Below, one piece after another: positions 11,039 to 18,838 of a stretch of DNA of 64,000 nt. The notes beneath the pieces are model-generated. The model searched no databases, had not been told where the DNA came from, and worked only from the letters and a program-made list of their open reading frames with translations. How positions within the stretch are numbered: position 1 is the stretch's first letter; each line of letters begins with the position of its first letter. The stretch is from JAGVSV01 sp040766135. Lineage in GTDB: Bacteria > Bacillota > Clostridia > Christensenellales > Aristaeellaceae. The translations under genes were made by a program, and so were the position numbers. The DNA lies in the NCBI GenBank assembly GCA_040766135.1, contig JAXGRA010000008.1:62001-126000 (forward strand). Reading direction: 5' to 3'.

Positions 11039-11071
11039 GCATTGCCGGGAAGGCAATGCCCTCCCGGCAAT
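11039..11071 (-). promoter_or_regulatory. Competing hairpins between binding-protein and permease genes
   Basis: ATTGCCGGGA (11041-11050) is perfectly complementary to TCCCGGCAAT (11062-11071). GCATTGCC (11039-11046) is also perfectly complementary to GGCAATGC (11052-11059), and the two stems exclude each other. There is no T-run, so this looks like an mRNA-stability or partial-attenuation element that keeps the binding protein in excess over the permease. Confidence 0.6.
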
Positions 11072-11086
11072 TACAGAACGCGAATC

Positions 11087-11893
11087 TTATTTCTCTCCGA
11101 TCACGGTGATGTCGCTGTCAAACCACTTGGTGCTGATTTTTTCCACCGTGCCGTCGGCCTTCATGGCCAGCAGCAGCTCATCCACCTTGTTGCACAGCGC
11201 CACATCGGCCTTGCGGAAGCCAATGCCATATTCCTCCGCCGCCAATCCTTCATCCAGGATAATAAACGGATATTGATTGATGGCCATGTAGTAGTTGGCC
11301 ACGATGCTGTCCACCAGCACGGCATCCACGCCGCCGGCGTTCAGGTCCATCAGCGCGGTCATGTTCTCATCAAAGGGCACCACCTCGCCTAAGGAAGCCT
11401 TGAACTCCGCCGCTGCGTCCAGCGCGTCATTGGCGCTAGAACCGGCCTGGAGCCCCAGTTTTTTGCCGGCCAGCCCGGCCAGGTTGGTGATGTCGTCCGT
11501 GCTGCGCACCACCACCACCTGCACGTTTTCCAGGTAGGGCTTGGAGATGGTCATATTATCCAGGCGCTCCTGCGTGATGGTCATGCCGTTCCAGATGCAG
11601 TCGATGTTGCCGGCGTTCAGCTCCATCTCCTTGGCGGCCCAGTCGATGGGCTGGGTGACCAGCTCCACACCCAGGCGCGCGGCCACTTCCTTGGCCAGGT
11701 CGATGTCAAAGCCCGTAATCTCGCCGGTATCAGGGTCGGTAAAGCCCATCGGGGGGAAGCTGGCGTCCAGCCCTAAGATCAGCTTGCCCTTGTCCAAAAT
11801 GGCCTGCAGCGAGTTGTCCGCCGTTTCGGCCACAGCCGGGGTAAGCGCCACCAACAGCGCCAGCATCAGAAAAACAGCTGTCCAACGTTTCAT
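11087..11893 (-). CDS. Polar amino-acid ABC transporter substrate-binding protein
   Basis: This extracellular receptor feeds the permease and ATPase encoded just downstream. It has 268 residues with a signal peptide at about 1-22 ending AVA, without a lipobox. The SBP family 3 signature is clear: LILGLDASFPPMGF, GEITGFDIDLAKEVAARLG, DCIWNGMTITQERL and GKKLGLQAGSSANDAL. The substrate is probably a polar amino acid. Its own promoter precedes it, and a double hairpin separates it from the permease gene. Confidence 0.92.
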   Translation of the reverse strand: MKRWTAVFLMLALLVALTPAVAETADNSLQAILDKGKLILGLDASFPPMGFTDPDTGEITGFDIDLAKEVAARLGVELVTQPIDWAAKEMELNAGNIDCIWNGMTITQERLDNMTISKPYLENVQVVVVRSTDDITNLAGLAGKKLGLQAGSSANDALDAAAEFKASLGEVVPFDENMTALMDLNAGGVDAVLVDSIVANYYMAINQYPFIILDEGLAAEEYGIGFRKADVALCNKVDELLLAMKADGTVEKISTKWFDSDITVIGEK

Positions 11894-11947
11894 GGGTTTG
11901 TCCTCTTCTTTCGCTTTATTGCTTCAGCGCTTTAGGCTGATAAAGCG

Positions 11948-11976
11948 ATAATACCATAGAGCAGGGCGATTGTCCA
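11948..11976 (-). promoter_or_regulatory. Promoter of the amino-acid ABC operon
   Basis: On the minus strand TGGACA (11976-11971) and TATTAT (11953-11948) are 17 bp apart, each matching five of six consensus bases. The start codon is about 55 bp downstream. Confidence 0.6.
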
Positions 11977-12017
11977 GCCCGAAAAGGATGAAACAGAACA
12001 AAAAAGACAGAGAGATG

Positions 12018-12887
12018 TCAGCCGTTCCGCTCATTCATGGCGTGCACAAATTCCTTGGGGCTGGTGCCGTATTGCCGCCGGAAGGCGCGGAAGAAGCTGG
12101 AATAATCGCTATATCCGCATTGCTGCGCGGCCATGGTAGGCCTTTCGCCCTCCAGCAGCATGATGCGTGCCATGGTCAGGCGCTTGTGGCGCACATAGTC
12201 CGGGATGGTGGCGCCCAGCTGTTTTTTGAACCGGCGCGACAGCGTGCTGGTGTCCACATAAAAAAGGTTGCTAAGCGCAGCAAGCGATAAATCTCCGGCA
12301 ATGTTCTGGTTGATATGGGTATAGACCGCGTCCACCAGATCGTCCGAAGCCAAATCATCACCGGCGCGGTCGGGCTGCTGCACCAGCCGGTTGATCAGCG
12401 TAAGGATCTGTATCAGCGAGCACTGGCGCATAGTATCGCTGCCGTACTGTTCTGTCGCTGTTTCACGCAGCATCAGATCCATCAGCACCGTCATCACGCG
12501 CAGGTATTCCCGGTTCAGGCGCAGCAGGTTGGTATGCTGCGTGCGGTTGGGATTAAAGCATTGCTCCAGTTCCAAATGGTGCTTTTGCTCCAGCCCGCGC
12601 AGATACGGCCGGCTAATCCACAGCACGATGCGCTCATACTCGCCCTTGTGGGAAATGGGGCGGTGCAGCTCCATGGGGGATACCAGCAGCATGTCGCCAC
12701 GCACCAGCGGGTAGATGGTATTTTCAATCTGATATTCCACTGCACCATCTAAAAACAGGTACACCTCATAAAAGTCATGGTTGTGCAGCATAATCCCTTC
12801 CGGGCGCACATCCTTATAATGAAACACCTCAAATTCCCGGTTGTTCATGGTTTGGCGGGCGTGGAAAGTAGATAGTGCTTGCCGCAT
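12018..12887 (-). CDS. AraC-family transcriptional regulator
   Basis: This is a sugar-responsive DNA-binding activator of 289 residues. The N-terminal cupin domain contains HNHDFYEVYLFLDG and the GDMLLVSPMELH segment typical of AraC_binding. The C-terminal pair of helix-turn-helix motifs runs from LSLAALSNLFYVDTSTLSRR to AQQCGYSDYSSFFRAFRRQY. I place the start at ATG 12887 because GGAGG lies 5 bases before it; the frame opens at ATG 12899. It is divergent from the YhcH-GH105-TRAP genes across 218 bp, and is their most likely regulator. Confidence 0.9.
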   Translation of the reverse strand: MRQALSTFHARQTMNNREFEVFHYKDVRPEGIMLHNHDFYEVYLFLDGAVEYQIENTIYPLVRGDMLLVSPMELHRPISHKGEYERIVLWISRPYLRGLEQKHHLELEQCFNPNRTQHTNLLRLNREYLRVMTVLMDLMLRETATEQYGSDTMRQCSLIQILTLINRLVQQPDRAGDDLASDDLVDAVYTHINQNIAGDLSLAALSNLFYVDTSTLSRRFKKQLGATIPDYVRHKRLTMARIMLLEGERPTMAAQQCGYSDYSSFFRAFRRQYGTSPKEFVHAMNERNG

Positions 12888-12901
12888 GCATGCCTCCATC
12901 T

Positions 12902-12916
12902 ATGTAAACGTTGTAC
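12902..12916. promoter_or_regulatory. Candidate catabolite-response (cre-like) site
   Basis: ATGTAAACGTTGTAC matches 12 of 15 positions of the CcpA cre consensus WTGNAARCGNWWWCA. It lies between the araC -10 box and the araC start, where a repressor would block transcription. It could equally bind another LacI-family repressor. Confidence 0.35.
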
Positions 12917-12918
12917 TC

Positions 12919-12947
12919 ACTGTATCAAAGGTTGCCCTGTTTTGCAA
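12919..12947 (-). promoter_or_regulatory. Promoter of the araC-type gene
   Basis: On the minus strand TTGCAA (12947-12942) and TACAGT (12924-12919) are separated by 17 bp. Each box matches four of six consensus bases, so it is moderately weak. Confidence 0.45.
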
Positions 12948-12968
12948 TGTATTCGAGTAATTTAGTCA

Positions 12969-12997
12969 TATACAGGCTGTAATCATGTCCGTATAAT
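12969..12997 (+). promoter_or_regulatory. Promoter of the YhcH-GH105 genes
   Basis: TATACA (12969-12974) and a perfect TATAAT (12992-12997) are 17 bp apart, with an AT-rich palindrome ATAATATTAT just after the -10 box. A good -10 with a poor -35 box fits a promoter that needs an activator such as the divergent AraC protein. Confidence 0.5.
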
Positions 12998-13105
12998 AAT
13001 ATTATAAATAGCAGAACACATGCGCGAAAAACAGAATGAAAGGAGGCATTATATTCGCCGCGCAAATCCTTTTCCGGAACAGATACATAAAAGGAGGAAA
13101 CCACA

Positions 13106-13552
13106 TTGATTATTGATACGCTTCGCTATGCCCATCACTATTACGACATGCTGCCCGGCCTGGACAAGGCCATGCACTTTATCAAGACCACCGACTTTTC
13201 CCAGCTCAAAGCCGGGCGCTACGAAATTGACGGCAACCGCGTGGTGGCCTTAATTCAGGAATATGAAACTTCAGAAAACCCGCCGTGGGAGTCGCATGAG
13301 TTCCATGTGGACGTGCAATACCTGATTGAGGGCGTCGAGAAAATCGGCTACCATCCCCTGAAAGGCATGACGCCTTCGCAGCCCTACAACGTGCCGGATG
13401 ACTATGACCTGCTGCACGATGTGGAGGGCAGCTACGTCACCCTCAAGGACGATGTGTTCATGCTGCTGTTCCCGCAGGACGGCCACCAGCCGCGCAAAGC
13501 GTACGACAAGCCCATGCCCGTGCGCAAATGCGTCATCAAGATTTTGGTATGA
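13106..13552 (+). CDS. YhcH/YjgK/YiaL-family protein (DUF386)
   Basis: This 148-residue cupin-like protein belongs to the YhcH/YiaL/EbgC family found with sugar-acid, sialic-acid and beta-galactosidase genes. Seen: WESHEFHVDVQYLIEG and EKIGY near the middle, and FMLLFPQDGHQPRKAYD near the C-terminus; the His and Glu residues there are the family's metal-site candidates. Family members are thought to act as anomerases or isomerases. The start is TTG 13106, eight bases after AAGGAGG (13091-13097). The stop overlaps the next start in an ATGA arrangement. Confidence 0.88.
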   Translation: MIIDTLRYAHHYYDMLPGLDKAMHFIKTTDFSQLKAGRYEIDGNRVVALIQEYETSENPPWESHEFHVDVQYLIEGVEKIGYHPLKGMTPSQPYNVPDDYDLLHDVEGSYVTLKDDVFMLLFPQDGHQPRKAYDKPMPVRKCVIKILV

Positions 13553-14643
13553 GCACGCTTTCCGATACCGGCTGCCGGCTGGCCGATGATTTTGTACGCA
13601 CTCACCCGCCGCTGTCCGACCAGTGGGAGCACGAGCATGGCGTGCTGCTGCGCGGGTTGATGGACTTGTATGCCGCCACCGGCAAGCAAGCGTACCTTGA
13701 CTTTGCCCTCAACAGCCTGGACCCGCTCATCGATGCGGACGGCAACATCCAGGGCTACCGCATGGACAGATACGAGATGGATGACATTATCTCAGGCCGC
13801 GCGGTGCTCAGCCTGTACCGGCACACCGGGGATGAAAAGTACAAAAAGGCCGCCCAGCTGCTGCGCAGGCAGTTCGACACCCACCCCCGCGCCAGCTTTG
13901 GCAATTTTCTGCACAAAAAAACCTTCCCCGACATCCTGTTCATCGACAGCATCTACATGGGCATGCCGTTTTTGGCGGAGTACGAAACGCTGCTGGGCGA
14001 TGGCGACGTGCAAACGGCGCTGGACAACATCTTCACCGCCTACCGCTACAACCACAAGCCCGATACCGGCCTGATGATACACGGCTATGACGCCAAGCGC
14101 ACCGAGATCTGGGCCGACCCGGAGACGGGCAACTCCGCCACCTACTGGGGGCGGGGCATGGGCTGGTACACCGTGGGCCTGATCGAAGTGCTGGACTATG
14201 TGCCGGAAGACGATGCCCGCAGGCCGGAGGCGCTGCGTATGCTGACGGGCCTGCTGCGCAGCGTGCTGCACTATCAGGATGCTGATGGCGTATGGCATCA
14301 GGTGCTGGATCAGGCGGGGCGCCCCGGCAACTACCCGGAAGCATCGGCGTCCGCCATGTTTACCTATGCGTTGATTAAGGCCGTTAACAAGGGGTATTTG
14401 TCACCCTTCTTTGCCAAGGACGCCCGCCGCGCCTGGCAGGGGCTGCTGAAAACCTTTGTGGTGGAGCGCGATGGGCGCCTGGTGCTCACCGGCACGTGCG
14501 CCTCAGGCGGATTAGGTGTTAAGGACTATCGCGATGGTTCCTTTGACTCCTACGCCTGTGAAGCCACGCGCGACAACGATTTGAAGGGCGTGGGCGTGCT
14601 GATGATGGCCACGGCGCAAATAGACAAATTGCCAAAGGAATAA
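13549..14643 (+). CDS. Glycoside hydrolase family 88/105, unsaturated (rhamno)galacturonyl hydrolase
   Basis: This (alpha/alpha)6-barrel enzyme should remove a 4,5-unsaturated galacturonyl residue from pectin lyase products. It has 364 residues and no signal peptide, so it acts in the cytoplasm. Family features include the DRYEMDDIISGRAVL region, FIDSIYMGMPFLAEYETL with its conserved Asp, and YWGRGMGWYTVGLIEVLDY; the Asp and His residues are as in YteR/YesR. The start ATG 13549 overlaps the YhcH stop, replacing an upstream in-frame ATG at 13528. Cytoplasmic location plus the TRAP importer downstream suggests the disaccharide is imported intact. Confidence 0.9.
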   Translation: MSTLSDTGCRLADDFVRTHPPLSDQWEHEHGVLLRGLMDLYAATGKQAYLDFALNSLDPLIDADGNIQGYRMDRYEMDDIISGRAVLSLYRHTGDEKYKKAAQLLRRQFDTHPRASFGNFLHKKTFPDILFIDSIYMGMPFLAEYETLLGDGDVQTALDNIFTAYRYNHKPDTGLMIHGYDAKRTEIWADPETGNSATYWGRGMGWYTVGLIEVLDYVPEDDARRPEALRMLTGLLRSVLHYQDADGVWHQVLDQAGRPGNYPEASASAMFTYALIKAVNKGYLSPFFAKDARRAWQGLLKTFVVERDGRLVLTGTCASGGLGVKDYRDGSFDSYACEATRDNDLKGVGVLMMATAQIDKLPKE

Positions 14644-14663
14644 GTACAAAAACGGTTGAAAAA

Positions 14664-14692
14664 TTGACAAAACACACATGATGTGGTATAAA
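14664..14692 (+). promoter_or_regulatory. Strong sigma-A promoter of the TRAP genes
   Basis: A perfect TTGACA (14664-14669), a 17-bp spacer and TATAAA (14687-14692) make this one of the best promoters in the window. It lies just after the GH105 gene and lets dctP be expressed above the upstream genes. Confidence 0.75.
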
Positions 14693-14705
14693 GGATATAG
14701 AATAT

Positions 14706-14730
14706 GGAAAGCGGGCGGAAACCCGTTTCC
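14706..14730 (+). promoter_or_regulatory. Hairpin at the expected 5' end of the TRAP mRNA
   Basis: GGAAA (14706-14710) and CGGG (14712-14715) pair with CCCG (14722-14725) and TTTCC (14726-14730), with one bulged G. The hairpin begins about 14 bp after the -10 box, so it would sit at the mRNA 5' end. It may protect the transcript or be an operator. Confidence 0.45.
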
Positions 14731-14753
14731 AACATAAATAAGGAGGATGTCCC

Positions 14754-15749
14754 GTGAAAAAATTCCTGTTACTGCTGTTGTCCACCCTGTTGATCCTCTC
14801 CGTGGCAACCGCCAGCGCACAGACCGTGCTCAAGCTGTCGGAAGTGCACGCCCCTGGCTATCCCACCTCCCTGGCGGATGAGGAGTTTGCCCGCCTGGTG
14901 GAGGAGCGCACCGAAGGCCGCATCAAGATCGAAGTGTACACCGGCGGCACGCTGTACGGCGCTGAGCCGGACGCCATCCAGGCGCTGCAGCTGGGCGACC
15001 TGGCGTTCACCCGCGTGTCCGCCTCCCCGGTCAGCAACTTTGTGCCCTCCATCAACGCCATCCAGATGCCCTACCTGTACAAGAGCGGCGCGCACATGTG
15101 GGCGGTGCTCAACGGCGAAATCGGCCAGAAATTCTTAGCGGAAATCGAAGCCGCGCCCAACTCCGGCCTGGTCGGCCTGTGCTACTATGATGCCGGCAGC
15201 CGCAGCTTCTACCTGACGCGCGAGGTCAACACCGTAGAGGACATGAAGGGCCTGAAAATCCGCGTGCAGGACAACCAGATGATGAAGCGCATGGTGGAGC
15301 TGCTGGGCGCTACCCCGGTGACGGGCATCGGCCCCAACGACGTGCAGCAAGCCATTGCCACCGGCGTGGTGGACGGCGCTGAAAACAACTGGCCCACCTA
15401 CCAGAACATGGGCGACTATGAGGCCGCCAAGTACTATATCTTAGACCAGCACACCCGCGTGCCTGAAATCCTGCTGGCCTCCGCCGAGGTGCTCAGCCAG
15501 CTCGACCCCAAAGATGTAGAGATCATCAAGGCTGCCGCCAAGGACACCCAGGAGTATGAGATTGCCGAATGGGCCAAGAAGGAAGCCTCTTCCGAGCAGA
15601 TCGTGCGCGATGCAGGCGCCATCGTTGTGGAACTGACCCCCGAAGCCCGCGCCAAGTTTGAAGAAGCCATGGCTCCCCTGTATGAAGAGTTTGGCTCCGA
15701 ATGGATGGATCTGATCGAACAAATCAAGCAGATTGGCGCAGATTTCTAA
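14754..15749 (+). CDS. TRAP transporter substrate-binding protein (DctP family)
   Basis: This secreted receptor of a sodium-driven TRAP importer has 331 residues, with a signal peptide at about 1-22 ending ASA. Family features are HAPGYPTSLADEEFARLVEE, the DctP signature region DMKGLKIRVQDNQM with the substrate-carboxylate-binding Arg, and NDVQQAIATGVVDGAENNW. Translation starts at GTG 14754 after AAGGAGG (14740-14746). DctP proteins bind organic or sugar acids; next to a GH105 enzyme the ligand is likely a uronide. The permease genes dctQ and dctM follow. Confidence 0.94.
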   Translation: MKKFLLLLLSTLLILSVATASAQTVLKLSEVHAPGYPTSLADEEFARLVEERTEGRIKIEVYTGGTLYGAEPDAIQALQLGDLAFTRVSASPVSNFVPSINAIQMPYLYKSGAHMWAVLNGEIGQKFLAEIEAAPNSGLVGLCYYDAGSRSFYLTREVNTVEDMKGLKIRVQDNQMMKRMVELLGATPVTGIGPNDVQQAIATGVVDGAENNWPTYQNMGDYEAAKYYILDQHTRVPEILLASAEVLSQLDPKDVEIIKAAAKDTQEYEIAEWAKKEASSEQIVRDAGAIVVELTPEARAKFEEAMAPLYEEFGSEWMDLIEQIKQIGADF

Positions 15750-15817
15750 GCCGCTGCATCTACCGGGAGAAGCCTGCACAGGCTTCTCCCTTTACTTAAA
15801 TGTTGGAGGTGAGATGC

Positions 15818-16390
15818 GTGGCCGAAATCCTACGCAAAATTGACCGCGCCATTCACAAAGTGTTGCTCATCGTGGCCGATGTATCGCTGGTGGCCATGGT
15901 GCTGATTCTGACGTACACGGTGGTGCTGCGCTATGTGTTTAATACCGGCGTGGCCTGGGCCGAGGAAGTGCCCCGCCTGCTGGTAACGGTGTTTGTGTTC
16001 CTGTCGTGCGCTATGGGCGTGCGCGATCACATGCATATTACCGTTAACATCGTATACAACCGCCTGCGCAAGGGCGGCATAGGCCGCAGGGCGCTGGAAA
16101 AATTGGGCGAGGTATCCATGCTGCTGTGCGGGGTGTTTATGTTCTTTATCGGCGGGCAGCGCGTGCTGCGCATGATGAAAATGCCCGGTATCTTGCCCAT
16201 GACGGGGCTGCCCAACTGGGTGCAGTATGTGGCCGTGCCCATCGCAGGGGCGGTCATTGTGTACGACTGCATCCTGTTCCTGACCGGGGTTCTCAAACCC
16301 GGTGACTGGCTCTACAGCGAGCCTGAGATTGACTATGTGGACATGGTCATCCAGGAGCGCAAGGAGCATATGAAGGAGGGACATGCCTGA
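15818..16390 (+). CDS. TRAP transporter small permease (DctQ family)
   Basis: This four-helix membrane subunit of the TRAP importer has 190 residues. The conserved RYVFNTGVAWAEEVPRLL segment is the DctQ signature. I choose GTG 15818 (VAEILRKIDRA) because GGAGG at 15805-15809 is 8 bases upstream; the upstream ATG 15800 lies before that ribosome site. The TGA stop overlaps the dctM ATG by one base, implying coupled translation. Confidence 0.88.
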   Translation: MAEILRKIDRAIHKVLLIVADVSLVAMVLILTYTVVLRYVFNTGVAWAEEVPRLLVTVFVFLSCAMGVRDHMHITVNIVYNRLRKGGIGRRALEKLGEVSMLLCGVFMFFIGGQRVLRMMKMPGILPMTGLPNWVQYVAVPIAGAVIVYDCILFLTGVLKPGDWLYSEPEIDYVDMVIQERKEHMKEGHA

Positions 16391-17691
16391 TGGATGCTTC
16401 TGTGCTGGCCACCATTGTCCTGATTGGCGGGTTCTTCCTGCTGATGCTGCTGCGCGTGCCCATCACCTTTGCGCTGCTGATTTCAACGCTGAGCAGCGCG
16501 CTTATCAGCGGCACCAACCTGTCGGTGATGGTCAACCAGATGGTGCAGGGTGCCAACAACTTCTCGCTGCTGGCCATTCCCTTTTTCATCCTGATGGGTG
16601 AAATCATGTCCGAAGGCGGGATGAGCGAAAAAATCGTTGACCTGGCCAACTTGGCCGTGGGCCGTTTCCGCGGCGGGCTGGCGTATGTCAACGTGCTGGA
16701 CTCCATGTTCTTTGGCGGCATCTCCGGTTCCGCGGTAGCGGACGTGAGTTCCTTAGGCTCCATCGTCATCCCGATGATGACAAAGCAGGGCTACAAGCCG
16801 GAGTTTGCGGTGGGGCTCACCGTGGTTACGGCCTGCCAGGGCGTGCTGATCCCGCCCAGCCACAACATGGTCATTTACGCGCTGGCCGCCGGCGGCAGCG
16901 TAACGGTGGGCAACATGCTCATCGCAGGGCTGGTTCCAGGGCTCCTGCTGGGCGCAGGCCTGATGATTCTGTGCTTTTTCCTGTCCACTCATTTTGGTTT
17001 CCCCAAGGGAGAAGCCGGTGCATACAAGGGGCGCGGCTGGTCGATCATCCTGAATGCCATTGCCCCGATGATGATATTTGTCATCATCATGGGCGGGGTG
17101 GCGGCGGGCGTCTTTACCGCCACGGAATCTTCGGCCATCGCCTGCGTGTATACCTTCCTTATCACATACCTGCTGTTCCGCTCGGCCAAGCTGCGCAACT
17201 TTGGGCATGTGCTGCGCCGGTCTCTCAAGACGCTGGCCGTTGTCATGACGCTGATTGCCACCGCCAAGGCGTTCGCCTACATGATGACCGATCTGCGCAT
17301 CCCCGATCAGATTACCGCAGCGCTGCTCACCGTCACCCACAACAAGATCGTGCTGCTGCTGCTGATCAACCTGCTGCTGCTGGTGCTGGGCTGCTTTATG
17401 GACATGGCGCCGCTGATCATGATCATGACGCCCATTTTGCTGCCGGTGGTCACCAACCCTTCCATTGGCATGCACCCGGTGCACTTTGGCGTGATGCTGA
17501 TATTCAACCTGGCCGTAGGCCTGTGCACACCGCCGGTGGGCAGCGCGCTATACGTAGGATGCGCAGTGGGCAAAACCTCGCTGGAAAAAACCTCCGTTAC
17601 CATGCTGCCCATGTATGCAGCGATGGTCGCAGTGCTGCTGCTGGTGACGTTTGTGCCGTTCTTCTCGCTGTGGCTGCCGGGGTTGATGTAA
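16390..17691 (+). CDS. TRAP transporter large permease (DctM family)
   Basis: This is the sodium-coupled transport subunit, with 433 residues and about 12 hydrophobic helices. Family motifs include NNFSLLAIPFFILMGEIMSEGG, GGISGSAVADVSSLGSIVIP, VTACQGVLIPPSHNMVIYA and GLCTPPVGSALYVG. It shares one base with dctQ and ends 33 bp before a strong terminator. The complete DctPQM set is therefore present. Confidence 0.95.
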   Translation: MDASVLATIVLIGGFFLLMLLRVPITFALLISTLSSALISGTNLSVMVNQMVQGANNFSLLAIPFFILMGEIMSEGGMSEKIVDLANLAVGRFRGGLAYVNVLDSMFFGGISGSAVADVSSLGSIVIPMMTKQGYKPEFAVGLTVVTACQGVLIPPSHNMVIYALAAGGSVTVGNMLIAGLVPGLLLGAGLMILCFFLSTHFGFPKGEAGAYKGRGWSIILNAIAPMMIFVIIMGGVAAGVFTATESSAIACVYTFLITYLLFRSAKLRNFGHVLRRSLKTLAVVMTLIATAKAFAYMMTDLRIPDQITAALLTVTHNKIVLLLLINLLLLVLGCFMDMAPLIMIMTPILLPVVTNPSIGMHPVHFGVMLIFNLAVGLCTPPVGSALYVGCAVGKTSLEKTSVTMLPMYAAMVAVLLLVTFVPFFSLWLPGLM

Positions 17692-17724
17692 GCATACAAG
17701 CGTTCTAAAATTTAGACGCAACGC

Positions 17725-17774
17725 AAAACAGCAATGCATCCAAACGTTCCATCATGACGATGCATTGCTGTTTT
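17725..17774 (+). terminator. Strong intrinsic terminator after dctM
   Basis: AAAACAGCAATGCATC (17725-17740) pairs perfectly over 16 bp with GATGCATTGCTGTTTT (17759-17774), followed by more Ts. It closes the TRAP operon. Confidence 0.9.
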
Positions 17775-17830
17775 TTGCCAAGAAGGTATTATAATAGGGC
17801 GAAGAAAGAAAGCATGAATGGAGGTTTTCC

Positions 17831-18583
17831 ATGAAAGCGGTTTTCATCGGCGCGCATAATGACGACATTGAGTACTGCGCAGGCGGCATGGCGTATCATC
17901 TGAAGCAGGCAGGGTTTGAGTTGTATTTCCTGAAGGTGGCGTGCAAACGGCGCGTGTACAAAAAGCATGGCCGCGCAACGGATGCGTTCTCCGACCCGGC
18001 CGCGTGTGCGGAGTATGACCGCCAGGACATCGCAGCCGCCCAAGTATTTGGCGCGCATTGCAGCATCGTGGGCGGGTATGCAAATGATTACTATACGGGC
18101 ACGAATGAGGATATGCTGCTGCTGCGCGATGCGGTGGAGGAGATCATGCCGGACATGGCCTTTATCCACTGGATGAAGGACAGCCATTGGGATCATGTGG
18201 CGGCCTCGCGCGCGGCCTTTCAGGTGCTGTGCGAGCATACCTCCTGCGAGGTGCATGCGTTTGAGGCAGGCCCCTGGCAGAGCATGAACCATTTTATCCC
18301 CGATTTCCTGATCAATATCACAGACGCTATGCCCACGATTGAAAAAAGCCTGGCTGTTTTCGATCAGCCGCTGGCCTGCGGGGCAGCGCTCGTCCAGGAA
18401 AAACAGGTGGCGGCGCAGTATCGCGGGTATATGGCGGGCTTCCCCTATGCGGAAGCATACAAAATCCTGCGTTTCCCGCCGCAGCGTTTGGGCAACGAGC
18501 TGATGCTGCCCAAGCTGCTGGGGCAGGGCTACCGCTGGGGCGGGGGCGATCAATACCCATTCGGGCTGAATTATTATCTGTAA
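17831..18583 (+). CDS. PIG-L family deacetylase
   Basis: The protein (250 residues) matches the LmbE/PIG-L family of zinc-dependent N-acetylglucosaminyl deacetylases. The first metal motif is AHNDDIEY at residues 8-15, where the family usually has AHPDDE; a substitution P to N and E to I/E shift is odd. The second metal region is HWMKDSHWDHVAASRAAF near 116. No signal peptide is present. The substrate could be a GlcNAc conjugate or small thiol precursor. It has TATAAT at 17790-17795 upstream and stands alone between terminator and next promoter. Confidence 0.82.
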   Translation: MKAVFIGAHNDDIEYCAGGMAYHLKQAGFELYFLKVACKRRVYKKHGRATDAFSDPAACAEYDRQDIAAAQVFGAHCSIVGGYANDYYTGTNEDMLLLRDAVEEIMPDMAFIHWMKDSHWDHVAASRAAFQVLCEHTSCEVHAFEAGPWQSMNHFIPDFLINITDAMPTIEKSLAVFDQPLACGAALVQEKQVAAQYRGYMAGFPYAEAYKILRFPPQRLGNELMLPKLLGQGYRWGGGDQYPFGLNYYL

Positions 18584-18630
18584 AGCGAAAAACCAGCCGT
18601 AACCAGCCGCCCAAATTAATTTTGCGCATT

Positions 18631-18660
18631 TTGACTGAACGTCATTCCTTGGGGTATAAT
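18631..18660 (+). promoter_or_regulatory. Promoter of the 39-aa peptide and rubrerythrin genes
   Basis: TTGACT (18631-18636), an 18-bp spacer and a perfect TATAAT (18655-18660) lie 34 bp before the small gene. No other promoter was seen before rubrerythrin. Confidence 0.7.
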
Positions 18661-18693
18661 TAAAGAGAATTCATGGATTACGGAGGGGACGCT

Positions 18694-18813
18694 ATGGCCG
18701 GAAAAAGCACGCGATCGAGCTTCAGCAAGTATCCCTGGTGGGTGCGGGCGATATGCATTTTTATCGCGCTGCTCATCGTGGGCAGCACGCTGGCCGCGCT
18801 GTTCTATTTGTAA
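18694..18813 (+). CDS. 39-residue single-pass membrane peptide
   Basis: ATG 18694 follows GGAGGGG (18682-18688) at good spacing and a strong promoter, and ends with TAA at 18811. The peptide has a short basic N-terminus (MAGKSTRSSFSKYPWWVR) and one membrane helix of about 20 residues (AICIFIALLIVGSTLAALFY). This layout resembles short clostridial and bacillar membrane peptides such as the DUF4044 or Prli42 type, but I cannot assign a family. Rubrerythrin starts 25 bp downstream, so the two are probably co-transcribed. Confidence 0.7.
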   Translation: MAGKSTRSSFSKYPWWVRAICIFIALLIVGSTLAALFYL

Positions 18814-18838
18814 CACAATCAAATCAGGAGGTAATGAC

